From: Mesotaenium endlicherianum
Taxonomy: Eukaryota > Streptophyta > Zygnematophyceae > Zygnematales > Mesotaeniaceae
Direction: 5' to 3'
Length of the DNA: 64,000 nucleotides
Assembly: GCA_009602735.1 (NCBI GenBank)
Contig: WELA01010935.1
Location: 124,001 to 188,000 of the forward strand
This document shows positions 1 to 11,080 of the stretch, in pieces. Position numbers and translations under genes: made by a program. How positions within the stretch are numbered: position 1 is the stretch's first letter; every line of letters starts with the position of its first letter. The notes beneath the pieces are model-generated. The model was not told where the DNA came from. It worked only from the letters and a program-made list of their open reading frames with translations, and ran no database searches.

Positions 1-600
1 TGTGCTTAGCCAATTGGAGAGCTAGTACCTGCCTTGCCTTCACTTTTGTGGACCTAGGAAAGTCTTCTAACCTAACTGTTTGCATTTAAGCCGCCGCTGG
101 CAGCGCCGGTGTTGTAGGGAGTACATAGCAGTTGATGCCCTTAACAGAATATCTTTTTAGAAGTTAATTATGCCAGCTGTAAACCACAAAGTTATCAGTA
201 AATCTTATACTTTTACCTCTTGTATTTTTAGCACCACATAATCTCTCTCTTGTGAAGAGAACGCCCTCCTAGCTTCTAATACCTTGAAGAAAGTCACAAG
301 TGGTGAGCAAAATCACAACTTAAACACTGCCATAAGACTACTCTTGAAGATGATGATGTGCTTCCAGTGATCTTTTGGGCCAAACTTTATTATTTGTCTT
401 CCTACCAGATCACAGTGTTGAGGTGCTCACTTTGGAGAGTACGCACTTCTTACTTCAAATATTTCACAGTTGACCTCCTTTTGGCCTTAAGGCCGTATGC
501 ATTTTTGCTTTCCATTATAGCAAACCTTGCTTGCCTACTTGTGTGTTGCTTATACAGATGTGACGCGCCCGACCCCATAATGCACGACTTATACTATTAA
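1..600 (+). repeat. F-family LTR remnant, tail joined to a second LTR start
   Basis: Positions 143-455 align, with many substitutions, to 41238-41545, the tail of the LTR that follows gypsy element F. Shared landmarks are the CTCTCTCTTGTGAAGAG block near 241-260 and the GATCTTTTGGGCCA block near 369-382. From about 460 to 600 the sequence instead resembles the beginning of the same LTR as seen at 40420 and 59827, including TGCTTGCCTA. So an LTR tail is followed directly by an LTR head, as also happens at 41545. The left boundary lies outside the window. Confidence 0.65.
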
Positions 601-814
601 GATTACTAGTTATTCTAAAGATGTTCTATTGATTATTAATTGCTTATTGGTAAGTCGCTTTATTTCACATTCTCAAATTACCAAAGTGCCCATAGACTTG
701 CACCTAAAGGTAAACTGCACTACTGCTAGGACTAGCTGGGGAGGGGGGCAGCAGTAATTGTTCTCTCCCTATCAATTCTTCGTGAATGCATTAGTGGCTT
801 CGCATCTGTGATAA
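601..814. other. No gene seen; short LTR-like similarity
   Basis: No coding signal. The stretch near 620-660 (TTATTGGTAAGTCG) resembles parts of the A-family LTR near 29430 and, in reverse, near 46640, so this may be a scrap of that LTR. Confidence 0.3.
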
Positions 815-3110
815 GGTCATCTAGGGTTGTATATCAAACACTTTGCATTGCCTATGAGGGCAAATGCAACTCTGGTGTGTGGACCCCAATTTTCTTCTAA
901 CCTCTTAAAGGCTTCTGGGTACAACTCAAAATCATCCCTCTTTAACTGCAAAGATGCTTGAGACAAACTATTCTCAAACCAGGGTGTCAGTGATTCAACT
1001 TGCAAGTCAAGCTTGAAAGGGGCAATGAGGGCATAAAAGTCCCTGACTAAGTGGTGTTGTAATTATGGCCTATAACATAATTCTCCTCTTCTTCTCTTTG
1101 CTCTAATGTCAAACACTTCACTTTGATCTTAACTCTTGAGCCATCTTGGCTCCTCCTCGTAGTCACAAAGACTACACGACAGAGGCACAAAGACTCACTT
1201 TGTAGCCACAACGACTACCCACTGCGTGTCACACACGCTTGCCACACACGCGTGCCACACAGGCCAACGTTAGTCACGATGACTAGCACTCAGAAGTCAC
1301 TAAGCCTTCCTCTTCACGGGCTCTAAGGCACACCACCTCGTTAAGCTTCATCAACGACTCCACTTGAGAGGCATTCTATGCTCTCTCTCACACTCCAACT
1401 GCATCATTATTACAGTAGTACAAGCTCACATACGTACACTAATATAATAGTGCACAACGCCACACACATACACATCGGCCTCATTACTCACGTCTCCGGC
1501 AACCCTTCTTTCTTACTTCCAAGAGTGCACTTGCTTTCACATTGATTTGCCTACTTAACCCACTTGCTTCACGGATACCTATTAACTCACGTTGCACCTA
1601 AACCTTCACAACTTGACGGGAACCTATCACTCAACACATTGACTGCTAAGTCAACCACACACAAGTCAACACATGAGTTAACTAAGTTCACCTACAACTC
1701 AGTGGACTCGCACACTTATACATCGACAAGATATTATCTATTGACCAAATGGCTACCACTGAACTCACACTGGTGTTAACTCCATCAAACAAATATGTAT
1801 ACAATTCAAAGTAGCAAGCTGCATATTTCAACAAGTGGGCCACTTGGGAATCCAGGTGGGTGCCTGTCTCAATGGCTGCAAATCCATCATAATCTGGAAC
1901 TTGATCAAAAGCTGATTATCCTGGATCTTAAGCTGGGCCAGCGGGATAGCAACTGTAGCAACCACTACCCCACGAGCCACAAGAGATGAGGAAGGGACAG
2001 CACAAGTGCCTCATATCTCAAAATGTTTACCGGATGCAAGATCTAAGAATTGCATAGGACCTTGTTGTAGGTGAAGAAGAGCATGACTAGATTTGGGGAC
2101 AAATTGGTCTAAATCAGAGCTCCATTGTGCTGATGTAAATGAGAGAGACAGATTTGAATCTCAATTCTAACAGCTGGCAGGCGAGAGACTTTGTCATTCC
2201 ACTTTAGTTTCTGAGATATAGTCTTGAAGGGGGCCTAGGTATATAGGCTGTTACCACCCCAAATGCAAGCTTCATGGACATAATCTGTCCAGCTACGGAA
2301 GCCAGCTTTTTAACCTTTACCAGATAGCCTTTCTCAAATAAGTCTTGCAGCTTTGAGAGGGACTGCAGAAATTTTTGTTTTCTCTGAATGTCAATATGGA
2401 GCTACATGGCAATCACACCTAAGAATTTTAGGACTCTACTAGGTTCCAGCAGAGCTTTCTGCCAAACCGCTATAAACCCAACTGCCAGGAAGTCTTTAAG
2501 TACCTGGTCCATGTGCTTCTGGTGAAGCTGCGAGGTCCTTGCGCGGAAAAGAAAAAATTGTCCAAGATATTTATGCCAACATCTCTCCATCTGCCTACTA
2601 GCTCTTTGAGGTGCCCAGTGAATACATGTGGAGCTCAAGCTAATCCAAAAGGAAGAGAAAGCATAGGTTGTTTCTTCCAGCTAAAATGCTATGAAAGAAT
2701 CAAAAGCTGGATGCAGTGGTATGTGATGATAACTAGACTTGAGGTCTATACGAAACGTATAATTATCTCTTTCTAACACTTCTGATAGCTTTGGGAGACC
2801 TTCATATTTAAGCTTCTGGCCTTGGAGGAATTCATTGCCAATCCTCAAATTTAGAATGAGCCTAGGCTTCTTGCCCTCATGAAAGGGGCTATTACAGTGG
2901 GAGGGGTTGGGATTTGACCAGGCTTTTGCAGCTCCAGTCACCACCAGCTCATTTACATTTACAGCCTCCCCGGCAAATGCTAAGAATGGCCGATTTTATG
3001 ATTCTCCTTCACAAATGGCTGAGGAGGAGTCTCTTTCCATTCTAGCTTGTAGCCTTTGTCAATAGTAGAGAGCACAAACCTATGTGTGCACTAAGTCGTT
3101 GACCATGCAA
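815..3110 (-). pseudogene. DIRS-like retrotransposon reverse transcriptase / RNase H remnant
   Basis: Read on the minus strand from about 3070 down. A block containing FVLSTIDKGYKLEW (about 3070-2985) precedes the RT fingers/palm (2944-2681), with PRLILNLRIGNEFL, LKYEGLPKL and FRIDLKSSYHHIPLHP. The RT continues at 2638-2402 with LLEPSRVLKFLGV. A thumb/RNase H-type stretch VKKLASVAGQIMSMKLAFG lies near 2320-2260. The end of the RNase H is at 1005-817 (FELYPEAFKRLEENWGPHT). This order and the LKYEGL, DLKSGYHH and GPHTvD-type motifs are typical of DIRS/Ngaro-type tyrosine-recombinase retroelements. The frame has stops and frameshifts, the RT active-site segment is not clearly preserved, and no tyrosine recombinase was found. 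About 1066-1795 does not fit the protein and may be an insertion. Confidence 0.7.
1066..1795. other. Non-coding stretch inside the DIRS-like remnant
   Basis: This segment separates two parts of the DIRS-like RNase H (about 1800-2390 and 817-1005). It is rich in CACACA- and CTCAC-type sequence and in short repeats of GTCACNNNGACTA near 1150-1290. Its texture resembles the copia-type LTRs of this window but I could not align it convincingly. A further LTR insertion is possible. Confidence 0.3.
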
Positions 3111-3383
3111 TAGTGTGGGTCAGGTGCTTAGCCACACCTCAAATTTCAAGAAAAGGGCCATTCTGGCTAACTTCTCTAACTTCCTCTCTCTGGCCCGATA
3201 GGACCAAAATTTCCAAGTCATCATTATCCATTTCCTCTGGCATCCACAATGCTTTTATTAAAATTGTTAAATTTTCTGCTACAAATAGATTCTCTGGTTT
3301 ATTGTCTTAACCTTTCGGATTGTCTCAGATCGGCCTTACTTATTGAATCAATAATCAAGGTTAGCAACCACATCACAAGAAGC

Positions 3384-3649
3384 TGTAGTAAATAGGCACT
3401 CCTGACTCTATTTGCTTCATGTCGGTTTGGTGTGCTTGCATGTGTGCGAGTTGGTGCATTGAGTAAACCTGTGATTAGTCAAAGTGGGTGGACTGTCGAT
3501 ATAATAACCACAGGGTTCTGACGACGCGGTAACATGTGTAGGCTTGTTAGGGATATAGTGTAAGCAAGACTGTTGATGTAATAGTGTTAGGTGAGTAGTC
3601 GCCAAGTGAATATAGGCAATGTAGAAGACATTGTATGGTGATTTCTTAA
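3384..3649 (+). repeat. Copia 5' LTR, first part
   Basis: Reverse complement of the left-to-middle part of the LTR at 24598-25105, with shared blocks such as AATATAGGCAATGTAG near 3608. It is interrupted at TTAA 3646-3649 by the piggyBac element and continues at 13633. Confidence 0.85.
3646..3649. repeat. piggyBac-B target-site duplication TTAA (left)
   Basis: TTAA directly before the terminal repeat CACTAGATCTCCCA. The partner copy is at 13633-13636. TTAA is the standard piggyBac target. Confidence 0.9.
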
Positions 3650-3663
3650 CACTAGATCTCCCA
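3650..3663. repeat. piggyBac-B left terminal inverted repeat
   Basis: CACTAGATCTCCCA. It pairs, with two mismatches, with the right end 13619-13632 and shares CACTAGAT with the piggyBac A repeat at 21246. Confidence 0.85.
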
Positions 3664-4334
3664 AGGAAAAGACCATATATGCTCCAATAATGCACACCCT
3701 AAGTCACATTATATTGAAATAACCACTGAAGCTATGACTATGTGTGAATGACCATTAGAAAGCTTACATCACAAGGTATTGCACTGGCCATGCGACCCGC
3801 AATTTTTTGAAAGGTAAGGTGTACTTTTCATACAAAGTGTGTACGGTAACAAGAAACGAGCAAATAGGGCCAACTTTGACTAAATTGACTTCACGCACTA
3901 TGAGTTTGGATTTGAACCAGTAGTTGTTGATTTAATCTGGGGTAGGCATGTGCCTTACCTATTATATGAAAAAAAATTCACTTTATTCTAATCGATAGCT
4001 TTGTGCAGGCACACTCTGTACTTTGTGGACCATATGAGGTCCAAGTATTTTTGGTACTTTTTAGTGCCTCATGCAACAAAGCATCACAGTTAATAATTCA
4101 TGATTTACTCTTTGCACATTCAAATAGTAATCTGTAAAGTGCAGCTTGAAAGTAAGGTACTACTTTACTTACAAAAATATTCATATACAAAATAATAAAT
4201 TAAGTTAATTCAAGATGAAATATTAATTGCAAAATATCGTAAAATCGACAGCTTTGCACACATAAAGCTGAACTGTTTATGAAGCACAATGTCTTTCATA
4301 TATCTTTCCGCTGCAGTTCTTTTGCTCTACATTC
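3664..4334. other. piggyBac-B 3' non-coding region
   Basis: AT-rich sequence between the left terminal repeat and the end of the minus-strand transposase. No gene seen. Confidence 0.6.
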
Positions 4335-4683
4335 CTACTTGTTATTGCTACTCAGCCTGTAGGGACCACTATCTACATGTGCTATGTGCCTATTGGTATG
4401 GTACTCCTCAAAGCAAGGCGTGGGGCAAAGCGCTACTCCACACGTCGCGCACCAATAGCTAGGCCTCACCTTACTCTTCTCATAGCCTAGGTCATACAGC
4501 TTGCTCCTGCACACCACACACCCTCGTCTGGAGCCCTGTTGGAACGTGCTCAGGGAAGGGTCTTCCTAAGAGCCTGACCATTCCAGTTCGCCCCGTACTT
4601 TAGCGAAAGCGCCTCTTCTCATGTGGATTATGAAAGTCTGTCATCTCCGCGACAACATCTACCATGTAGGGATACCTATCACT
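4335..4683 (-). pseudogene. piggyBac-B transposase, C-terminal part
   Basis: Minus-strand continuation of the transposase whose N-terminal and catalytic parts lie at 13346-11368. The two halves are separated by hAT-1, and the frame runs directly from ...HPESD into RYPYMVDVVAEMTD when the insert and one 8-bp duplication are ignored. The C-terminal tail is the piggyBac-type cysteine-rich zinc-binding domain: CVVC, then CATCGVALCPTPCFEEYHT, with paired CxxC knuckles and a final C...H. The same tail ends piggyBac A near 23703-23770. At least one stop (TAA near 4612) and a frameshift lie between the two blocks, so the copy is not functional. Confidence 0.85.
4676..4683. repeat. hAT-1 target-site duplication (left), CTATCACT
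   Basis: Identical to 11368-11375 on the other side of hAT-1. Eight bp is the hAT family's usual duplication length. Confidence 0.93.
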
Positions 4684-4701
4684 CAGGGTTACGCCGTACG
4701 C
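4684..4701. repeat. hAT-1 left terminal inverted repeat
   Basis: CAGGGTTACGCCGTACGC, the exact reverse complement of 11350-11367 and identical to 42460-42477. Confidence 0.93.
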
Positions 4702-5719
4702 GATACAAGCCGACCCTCGTACGCTTGATTAAGCGTATTGAACCAGTTAGCCCGTACTAAGCATACAAATAATTTTCAACTCGTGCGCGCCGCCGAATGA
4801 CGCGCCGACGCATTCACGTCTAGCACTGCACGCTCCTTGTCACTTGTTAGTTTAAAATTGTCGTCGATCGACGGGATGAAACGTGACAGTACATGCGGAC
4901 AAGTTTTATCCGCAACAGCGGGAACGTAAGAAAACAAGTGAAAGTTTCACCAGTATTTGGGCCACTGTGACATTGTTTCCAATTTCTCTCTCTTGCACAT
5001 ACGCATCTGCTTTGGTATAGTGCAGCCACAAATCTTTACAAGCCAAACCCTGAGGCCTACTTAACACCTTTGTAACGTCTTGTTGTTCATTCTGCATCTG
5101 CTGATCATTAGTATAAGTTTTTTTACCTCGTCTTCATCACCTCGCTTCCTCGCTCGCTTGTTCTTGTTACATGTATATGTATTCATGTTTCGTTGATTGA
5201 TGTTTCTTATTTCGTTTCATTGTGGTTGGTTCCTGTAATGGATCTTCAATTAGGCTTAGTTCACTAGTTCTAACAATGTCAATGTTCATGTGAGTGGCAG
5301 GCCTACACAAAGAGCACAAAGTTGAAACAATCTAGCGACTATCGACGTGCCTCCGGTCCACTGACAAGTGCATCAGGTCACATGCCCCTCTCCCCTCCTC
5401 TTTTCTATTGTCTTTCTTGGCAGGGGGGATCTATTTTCCTTTCATGCCCCTGCTGCCTTTGCATCTTTCTTTGTTTTGTTGCTGCTATAGCAGCAGCCTG
5501 CCTGGCCACATTTGCCCCGGCTCTATTTGCAATTTATAGTGCCTGCGTTGTTGTTCCATCTTGCTTTCTTCGTTTTCTGACTCGGCTATTGTTTTTGTGC
5601 ACCTGTCGTGCATTTGTTTTGCTGCTCATTGCTGGTTTTCTCCTCGTGCTTGCGTGTTTGTGTCCCGTGAATTAGGGCTAGCTATCTATTGCAACTTTTT
5701 ACAATTTTTTTGTCTCCTG
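4702..5719. other. hAT-1 5' subterminal and non-coding region
   Basis: The first 150 bp match hAT-2 (42478-42610), including GTACTAAGC near 4756. The rest becomes T/C-rich. The 117-codon plus-strand frame at 5322-5675 is a hydrophobic low-complexity frame and is not taken as a gene. Confidence 0.5.
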
Positions 5720-7330
5720 TTTTGTGTGAAGCTAGCCAAGACAAAAAGGAGTGAGTGGACCCCCCTTGTGCCTATCGACGCGCGTGCCTATTGACGCATG
5801 AGCAACGACACGTGGACAGGTGCCTTGACCCTCCCTCCTTCTTCTTTCCCGCTCTCTCTTGTGCCCCTTGTTTGCTTCTGTCGAGGCTGGCTGCCAGCCC
5901 CGAGCTTCCTTTATTCAGGGCTGGCTGCCCGCCCTGCTTGCTTTTCTGGGGCTGGCTGCCAGCCCCAAGCTTGCTTTTGTTGGCGCTGGCTGCTAGCCCC
6001 TCGCTTGCTTTTGTAGGGCTGGCTGCCAGCCCCTTAAATTGCTATTTTAAGGTTTGAGTTGGGGCTTGCGTTTGTCGGGGCTGGCTGCTAGTCCCTCTCT
6101 TGCGTTTGTCGGGGCTGGTTGCCAGCCCCTGCTTGCTTTTGCCAACCCTGAGCTTGCTTTTGTGGGGCTGGTTGCTTGCTCCGAGCCTGCGTTTATTTGG
6201 GCCGGTTGCCAGCCCCTTACTTGCTGTTTTTTGCTTTTAATTGGGGTTGGCTGCCAGGCCATCTCTGGCGTTTGTCGAAGGAGGCTGCTAGCGCCTTGCT
6301 TGGTATTTTAGGATCTTATTTGTGGCAGGGTGCCTGCCCCCTGGTTGATGTTTTAGGTTTTTAGTCGGGACGGGCTGCCAGCCCCTTGCTTGCGTATTTG
6401 TTTCCTGTTGGAACGGGCTAGCACTTTGTTTCATCATTTTACAACATTGTCTACTTTTTTGTGTCTTGTGTGAAGCTGGCCAAGACGAAGAGTTGTGACT
6501 AGACCTCCTTGTGCGTATCAATGCACGTGCCTATTGATGCGTGAGCGACCTTGACGAATGGACAAGTGCCTTGAACCTCCCTCCTTCATCTTTCCCGCTC
6601 TCTCTCGTGGCCCTTGTTTGGTTTTTCGAGACTGGCTGTTAGGCTCCAGCTTGTGTTTGTCGACGCTGGCTGCCAGCGCCTTGCTTGTTGTTTTAGGACT
6701 TTATTTGGGGCAGGCTGCCAGCCCCTTCCTTGGTTTTGTGGGGGCTGGCTGCCAGCCCCTTGCTTGGTTCATTTGGGACTAACTGCTAGTCCCTTGTTTA
6801 GTTTTGTGGAGCTGGCTGCCAGCCCCGAGCTTGCTTTCTTCGGGGCTGGCTGCCAGCCCACTGCTTGCTTTTGTGGGGCTGGTTGCAAGCCCCTTGCTTG
6901 GTTCCGTGGAGGTTGGCTGCGAGCCCCTTGCTTGGTTCATTGAGGGCTAACTGCCAGCCCCTATCTAGGTTTTGTGGGGCTGGCTGCCAGCCCCGAGCTT
7001 GCTTTTGTGGGGGCTAGTTGCCAGCCCCTCTCTTGGTTTACGTGGGTTGGCAGCCAGCCCCTTGCTTGCTAATTTAGGATTTTAGTCGGGGCAGGCTGCT
7101 AGCCCCTCGCTGTTCTAAAGTTTTAGTTGGGGTTGGCTGCGGTTGTGCCCCTTGCTTAGTTTTAGGGGGGTTGGCTGCCACGCTCGGGGCTGGCTGCTTC
7201 TCTTGGCGTTGGCGGCCTCTGTCAGGGCTGGCTGCCAGCCCCGTGCTTGCTTTTGTCGGTGTTGGCTGCCAACCCTTTGCTTGCTGTTTCAGGGTTGTAG
7301 TCGGGGCGGGCTGCCTGGCAATTATTGGCT
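5720..7330. repeat. Array of about 30 short palindromes (GGGGCTGGC-T-GCCAGCCCC type)
   Basis: The core GGGGCTGGCTGCCAGCCCC is a perfect 9-bp inverted repeat around one T. It recurs about every 33-45 bp from 5885 to about 7320, joined by T-rich linkers like TTGCTTGCTTTTGT. A longer block is itself duplicated: 5723-5890 recurs at about 6467-6640, roughly 744 bp apart. Several units keep the stem with altered bases on both arms, for example CGCTGGC/GCCAGCG at 6664-6678, GGGACTA/TAGTCCC at 6775-6793 and GTTGGC/GCCAAC at 7261-7273. It lies directly upstream of the hAT transposase. Confidence 0.95.
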
Positions 7331-7411
7331 TTTTTGGAGGTTGATTGAATGACATCTTATCTTGTCTCTTATTTGTTGTTGTGCTTCATTATTGCAGGTT
7401 TCACCTTCATC

Positions 7412-9807
7412 ATGTCTCAACCATGCACTTTGTCTGGAGCAACGCTTGCTGGACTGAGGACGTCCACTGGAGCTTTATGTGCTTGTCTTCTCCCTAGGGC
7501 AGTTGCTGCAAGGTCTGGTCGAGAGTGGGGCCATGTGACCATCATTGTGGAAGCCAAGTCCAAGAATTCATATCCAAAGGTGAAGTGCATTTATTGCCCT
7601 AGGGAGTTTACTGGTGGAGCCACGCGCATTCATGGCCATTTCACGCAAGGTTTTAAGCATGTTAGTTAGTGTGAGGAAGGTTCCTGACAATGTTATAGAT
7701 CTCATGATTAGCCGTAGGAACAGTAGAGCTAGTTCTCTGTTGGGAACGCGACGTAGGAAGAGTGCCATGCAAGCTGCTCGAAAGCGCGTGCATGAATGGG
7801 GTTCTGCCGCAAGTGGCTCAGCATGTGCAAACGCTGGAGAGTCCCGCTCAAGCAAGGAGTCAAGGCAGACCTCTATAAGTGAAATGTTCCAGAAGATGAA
7901 TGCTGATGTTGTCCATGAGACTATCGCTCGCTTCTTCTATGGTACTGAATCATCATTCAATGTTGCTCGTAGTGAGTTCTTCCGGGACATGTTGGTTGCT
8001 GTCAGTACACCTACGAAACGGGTGTTGTGTCGATGAAGGATGATCCTCTCGGAAGTACCTTCCTAGATAAAGAGGTGCTGGACAGAGAGGCTTTGGAGAC
8101 TAAATGAAAGAAGGGACTCCCGATGACAGGTTGTAGCATTGTAGCAGATGGGTGGACTGATCCATGCGGGCACTCTCTTCTTAACGTGCTTATGGTTGTG
8201 GGAGACACTGAGATGTTCATGGATGCTATCAACACTGAGGGTAAAAGCAAAACGGGTGACTACATCCGTAGCCACCTGCTTGCAGCCGTGGAGAAGATAG
8301 GGGCCGACAATGTTGTACAGCTTTGCACAAACTCTGCAGGTAATATTTTAGCTGGTTGTAATGTGGTTCGCAAGAAGCACCCGCACATATATTGGACGCC
8401 TTTTGCTGCTCACATTTTGGACCTGCTGTTGAAAGACATAGGAAAGATAAAAGTGCTCGAGGGCATATTTGATAGCTTCAAGCACTTGGTCCAGGTTGTT
8501 GCAAACCACCACATGCCTCACGCTCGTTACTGTGAACGTGGGGCAAGGCTTGGAAATAAACTGGAGTTGTTGAAGCCAGGGCCCACGAGGTTTGCTAGTA
8601 ACGTCCTTTGCTTGCAAAAACTCATTGTTGTGAGGAATACCTTACAAGCTATGATATCTGAAAGAAGATGGCTTGAGTGGGCCGCAAAGAATGGTTGTGT
8701 AGGTGAGGCTACAAAGATTAGAGACCTAGTTCGCGACAATGAACTTTGGGAGCGAGTGAAGGTATGGGTAGCCGTGTGTGAGCCGATCGTAGTTCTCCTT
8801 CGACTAGTCGACTCTCCACAACCTTCTCTTGGGAAGATTTGGGCTTGCATGAGTGCCATTACAGAGCATGTGCTTGAGGCTGAAGGACTCAAACAAGCAA
8901 AAAAACCCAAGTTAAGAAGGACGTGAAGGCTCAGTGGGACCACCTTCACAGCCCCCTACATTCTGCGGGTGAAAGTCTATTTTGATGTTGCTCACCTTTC
9001 TTGCTCGGCGGCTGCTGTTCTCTTGCGTGCCTGCTATTGTGAGTTGGAAATTGTTATTGTTATTGTGCTTGTCATTGTTATTGCTCTCTTTTTTGTGATG
9101 TGCATTGAGTTCTCATACACTGAAAGTGCTTCTTGACTTAGTTTGGGTATAGGCTACTATCTGGACATCGAGTTCCAAGACCATGATTCTTGGGCAGTTG
9201 AGAAATATCTACTAACCGTTTGGTCCAACGTGCAAAAGCCCTTGTCGGAGAGAGTGTGCTTGATTGAGCGTTGGTGGATCGAGAGTTGGAACTCTTCCGG
9301 CAGAGCGGTTACATTTTTGGAAATGATGTTTGCAAGGCTGATAAGACTATGATGCCTGCTCACAAGTGGTGGGAAACATACAGAAGCCAGTGTCCTAACC
9401 TTCATATTCTTGCTATGAGAATATTGTCACAACCTGGTTCGGCAGCTGCATGTGAGAGAAATTGGTCTGAGTACGGGTTTGTTTATAGTCCGATTCGCAA
9501 TAGGCTGTTCCCTACTAGAGCAAAGATGTTAGTGTACGTGCATTCTACGTTAAGACTTCAGGAGAAGAGTTTGGACATCCGTGGACCAAGTGTTGGCGCA
9601 ACTCCATGGGTTGAAGAAGCAGAGTTCTTGGAAACACTTGAAGAGGAGGGTCTCAATCTTGCCATGCATGCCTCGTTAAGTGAGGAACAGGAGATAGAGG
9701 TAGAGGAAGAGGAGGTAGAGGAAGAGGAGGTGGAGGAAGAGGAGGTGGAGGAGAGACCTAGTGTTCTAGCTCAAGGAAGAAGGAGGCCTACAGCGATTGG
9801 TTACTAG
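7412..9807 (+). pseudogene. hAT-family transposase, frameshifted
   Basis: The likely start is ATG 7412, after a possible splice acceptor (ATTGCAG, about 7391-7397). A BED-type zinc finger comes first (WGHVTIIVEAKSK..., then CIYC and HGH, about 7530-7640). Next is a basic linker, then the transposase core from 8123 (GCSIVADGWTDPCGHSLLNV, HPHIYWTPFAAHILDLLL, LKPGPTRFASN). The C-terminal hAT dimerisation domain is near 9390-9560 (NLHILAMRILSQPGSAAACE, ERNWSEYGFVYSPIRNRLFP). An acidic E/V-repeat tail ends at 9807. The frame shifts near 7660, 8030, 8905 (in an A-run) and 9265, with a TAG near 7667, so this copy is inactive. One intron (8969-9152) is clear. The usual Cys of the plant-type 'CAAH' segment reads Phe here. 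Confidence 0.9.
8969..9152 (+). other. Intron in the hAT transposase gene
   Basis: GT at 8969 and AG at 9151-9152. The frame joins ...HSPLHSA-G to GYYLDIEFQDHD, the expected hAT motif, across the splice. The interior is T-rich (TTGTTATTG repeats) and has stops in all frames. 184 bp. Confidence 0.85.
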
Positions 9808-9837
9808 ATGTATCTCTTAGCTCACTTATACGTAGTA

Positions 9838-10760
9838 GAGGTAGCATGTATTCTCACTCACTTTTTTTGGCTAAGTCACACTTCACTCACTATTAAATTT
9901 GGCATTATAAGTATTTCGTAGATCTCTCACATGCTTGTTAAGAATTTGCATCTTCTTCACACTTCGTCATTAAAGTCTTTAATACCCGATTAAAATGCAA
10001 TGATATTCCTATACCTTCTTATTTTACTAATGAATGAGATAGGAAGTACCAAAAGAATGCTTTGCCTAGCGGCTCTCTCAGTGTTGGACTTTTTGCCGAT
10101 GAGTTAAATTTCACTCTCTTAAAAGTAGCATGTATAGGTACTTCTTAGTTCTTATTCATGATTATTAAAAGTTTGACTCGTCTTTATACTTCTTAATGAA
10201 AGCTTATTGTACTCCAGTAAGAAACAATGATACTTCTAAGCCTCCTCAATGTCCTAATAAAATAGTTCGAAATTATAAAAATATGCTCTGCTAAGCGGCC
10301 CTCCTAGTGTTGGACTTTTTGTAAATATGTCAACCACTCTTGAATGTAGCATTTGTAGGTACTTGTTGGTGGTTATACATGCTTCTTAAGAGTTTGAATC
10401 TTCATCACACTTGTTCATAGGAGCTTATTATACTCCATTAAGAAGCACTGATACTACTAAGCCTTCTTATTGAACTCATAAAATAGTTAGAAAGTACAGA
10501 AAACATGCTCTTCTAAGCGGCCCTCCCAGTGATAGACGTTTTGTCGATAAGTCAAATTTCAATAACTCTTAAATGTGGCATGTTTGAGAACTTCTTATTT
10601 CTTACACATGCTTCTTAAGAATTTGAATCATGTATGCACCTCTTCCGTCAAGCTTATTCTACTCGATGAAGTAGTAATGATACTCTTAACTGTTCTTGTT
10701 CAATTGATGAATCGATTTGAAAGTACAAAAAATAGCTCTGCTAAGCGGCCCTCCGTGACT
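9838..10760. repeat. Tandem array, about 4 copies of an approx. 225-bp unit
   Basis: The landmark GCTCTGCTAAGCGGCCCTCC and its variants recurs at 10059, 10285, 10507 and 10735 (spacings 226, 222 and 228). Between landmarks the units share TAGCATGTATAGGTACTT-like and ACATGCTTCTTAAGA-like blocks. The first unit begins just after the transposase stop. Confidence 0.9.
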
Positions 10761-10847
10761 TGGAATGATAAATACCGTCGACATTATTCATGGAAAACGA
10801 GTTATTTTATCTACCAAACGAAACACAACATACACAAGATTCAGTGT

Positions 10848-10922
10848 GTGGCAGCGTGGTAAAGCATCGCTTCTTGCATACGGTAACGGAGGACCAAATC
10901 CGTTGGGTTGCGCCTGATCCGT
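10848..10922 (+). other. tRNA-like sequence (possible Pol III promoter or SINE head)
   Basis: GTGGCAGCGTGGTAAAGC resembles a tRNA D-arm / A box and CTTGCATACGG resembles an alanine (TGC) anticodon arm. GGACCAAATCC is a weak B box. An oligo-T run follows near 10953. It does not fold into a clean cloverleaf by eye. Confidence 0.35.
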
Positions 10923-11011
10923 GAGGCGTGCCATGATTCTTTCTCCTTTTTCAGGGTGAACAGTGGATGTAAACTATTATGCAACAAAGACCGTCCTGAC
11001 GTAGAATCGTG

Positions 11012-11080
11012 CATGGCACTTTGGTTAGCTCTCTAAACCCTGCGCCTGGCGGCTGGAGTTCAAACCCGACTGGTGACGAC
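11012..11080 (+). other. Second tRNA-like sequence inside hAT-1
   Basis: TGGCACTTTGGTTAGCTCTC resembles an A box and GAGTTCAAACCC resembles a B box (GGTTCRANNCC), about 35 bp apart. Probably SINE-derived or a decayed tRNA, like the pair at 48240-48462. Confidence 0.35.

Noticed and set aside
5322-5675. 117-codon hydrophobic plus-strand frame that could pass for a membrane protein
   Set aside because: Composed of T/C-rich low-complexity sequence in the non-coding 5' part of hAT-1. No start context or homologous motif, and overlapping frames are equally open.
5720-7330. CRISPR array (short repeats with spacers)
   Set aside because: Linkers are themselves similar, repeats vary, no cas genes, and the context is a eukaryotic transposon.
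5755-7355. Repetitive peptides (GLAASP, GAGCQP types) on both strands across the palindrome array
   Set aside because: They arise in several frames and both strands because the DNA repeats, and the unit spacing is not a multiple of three.
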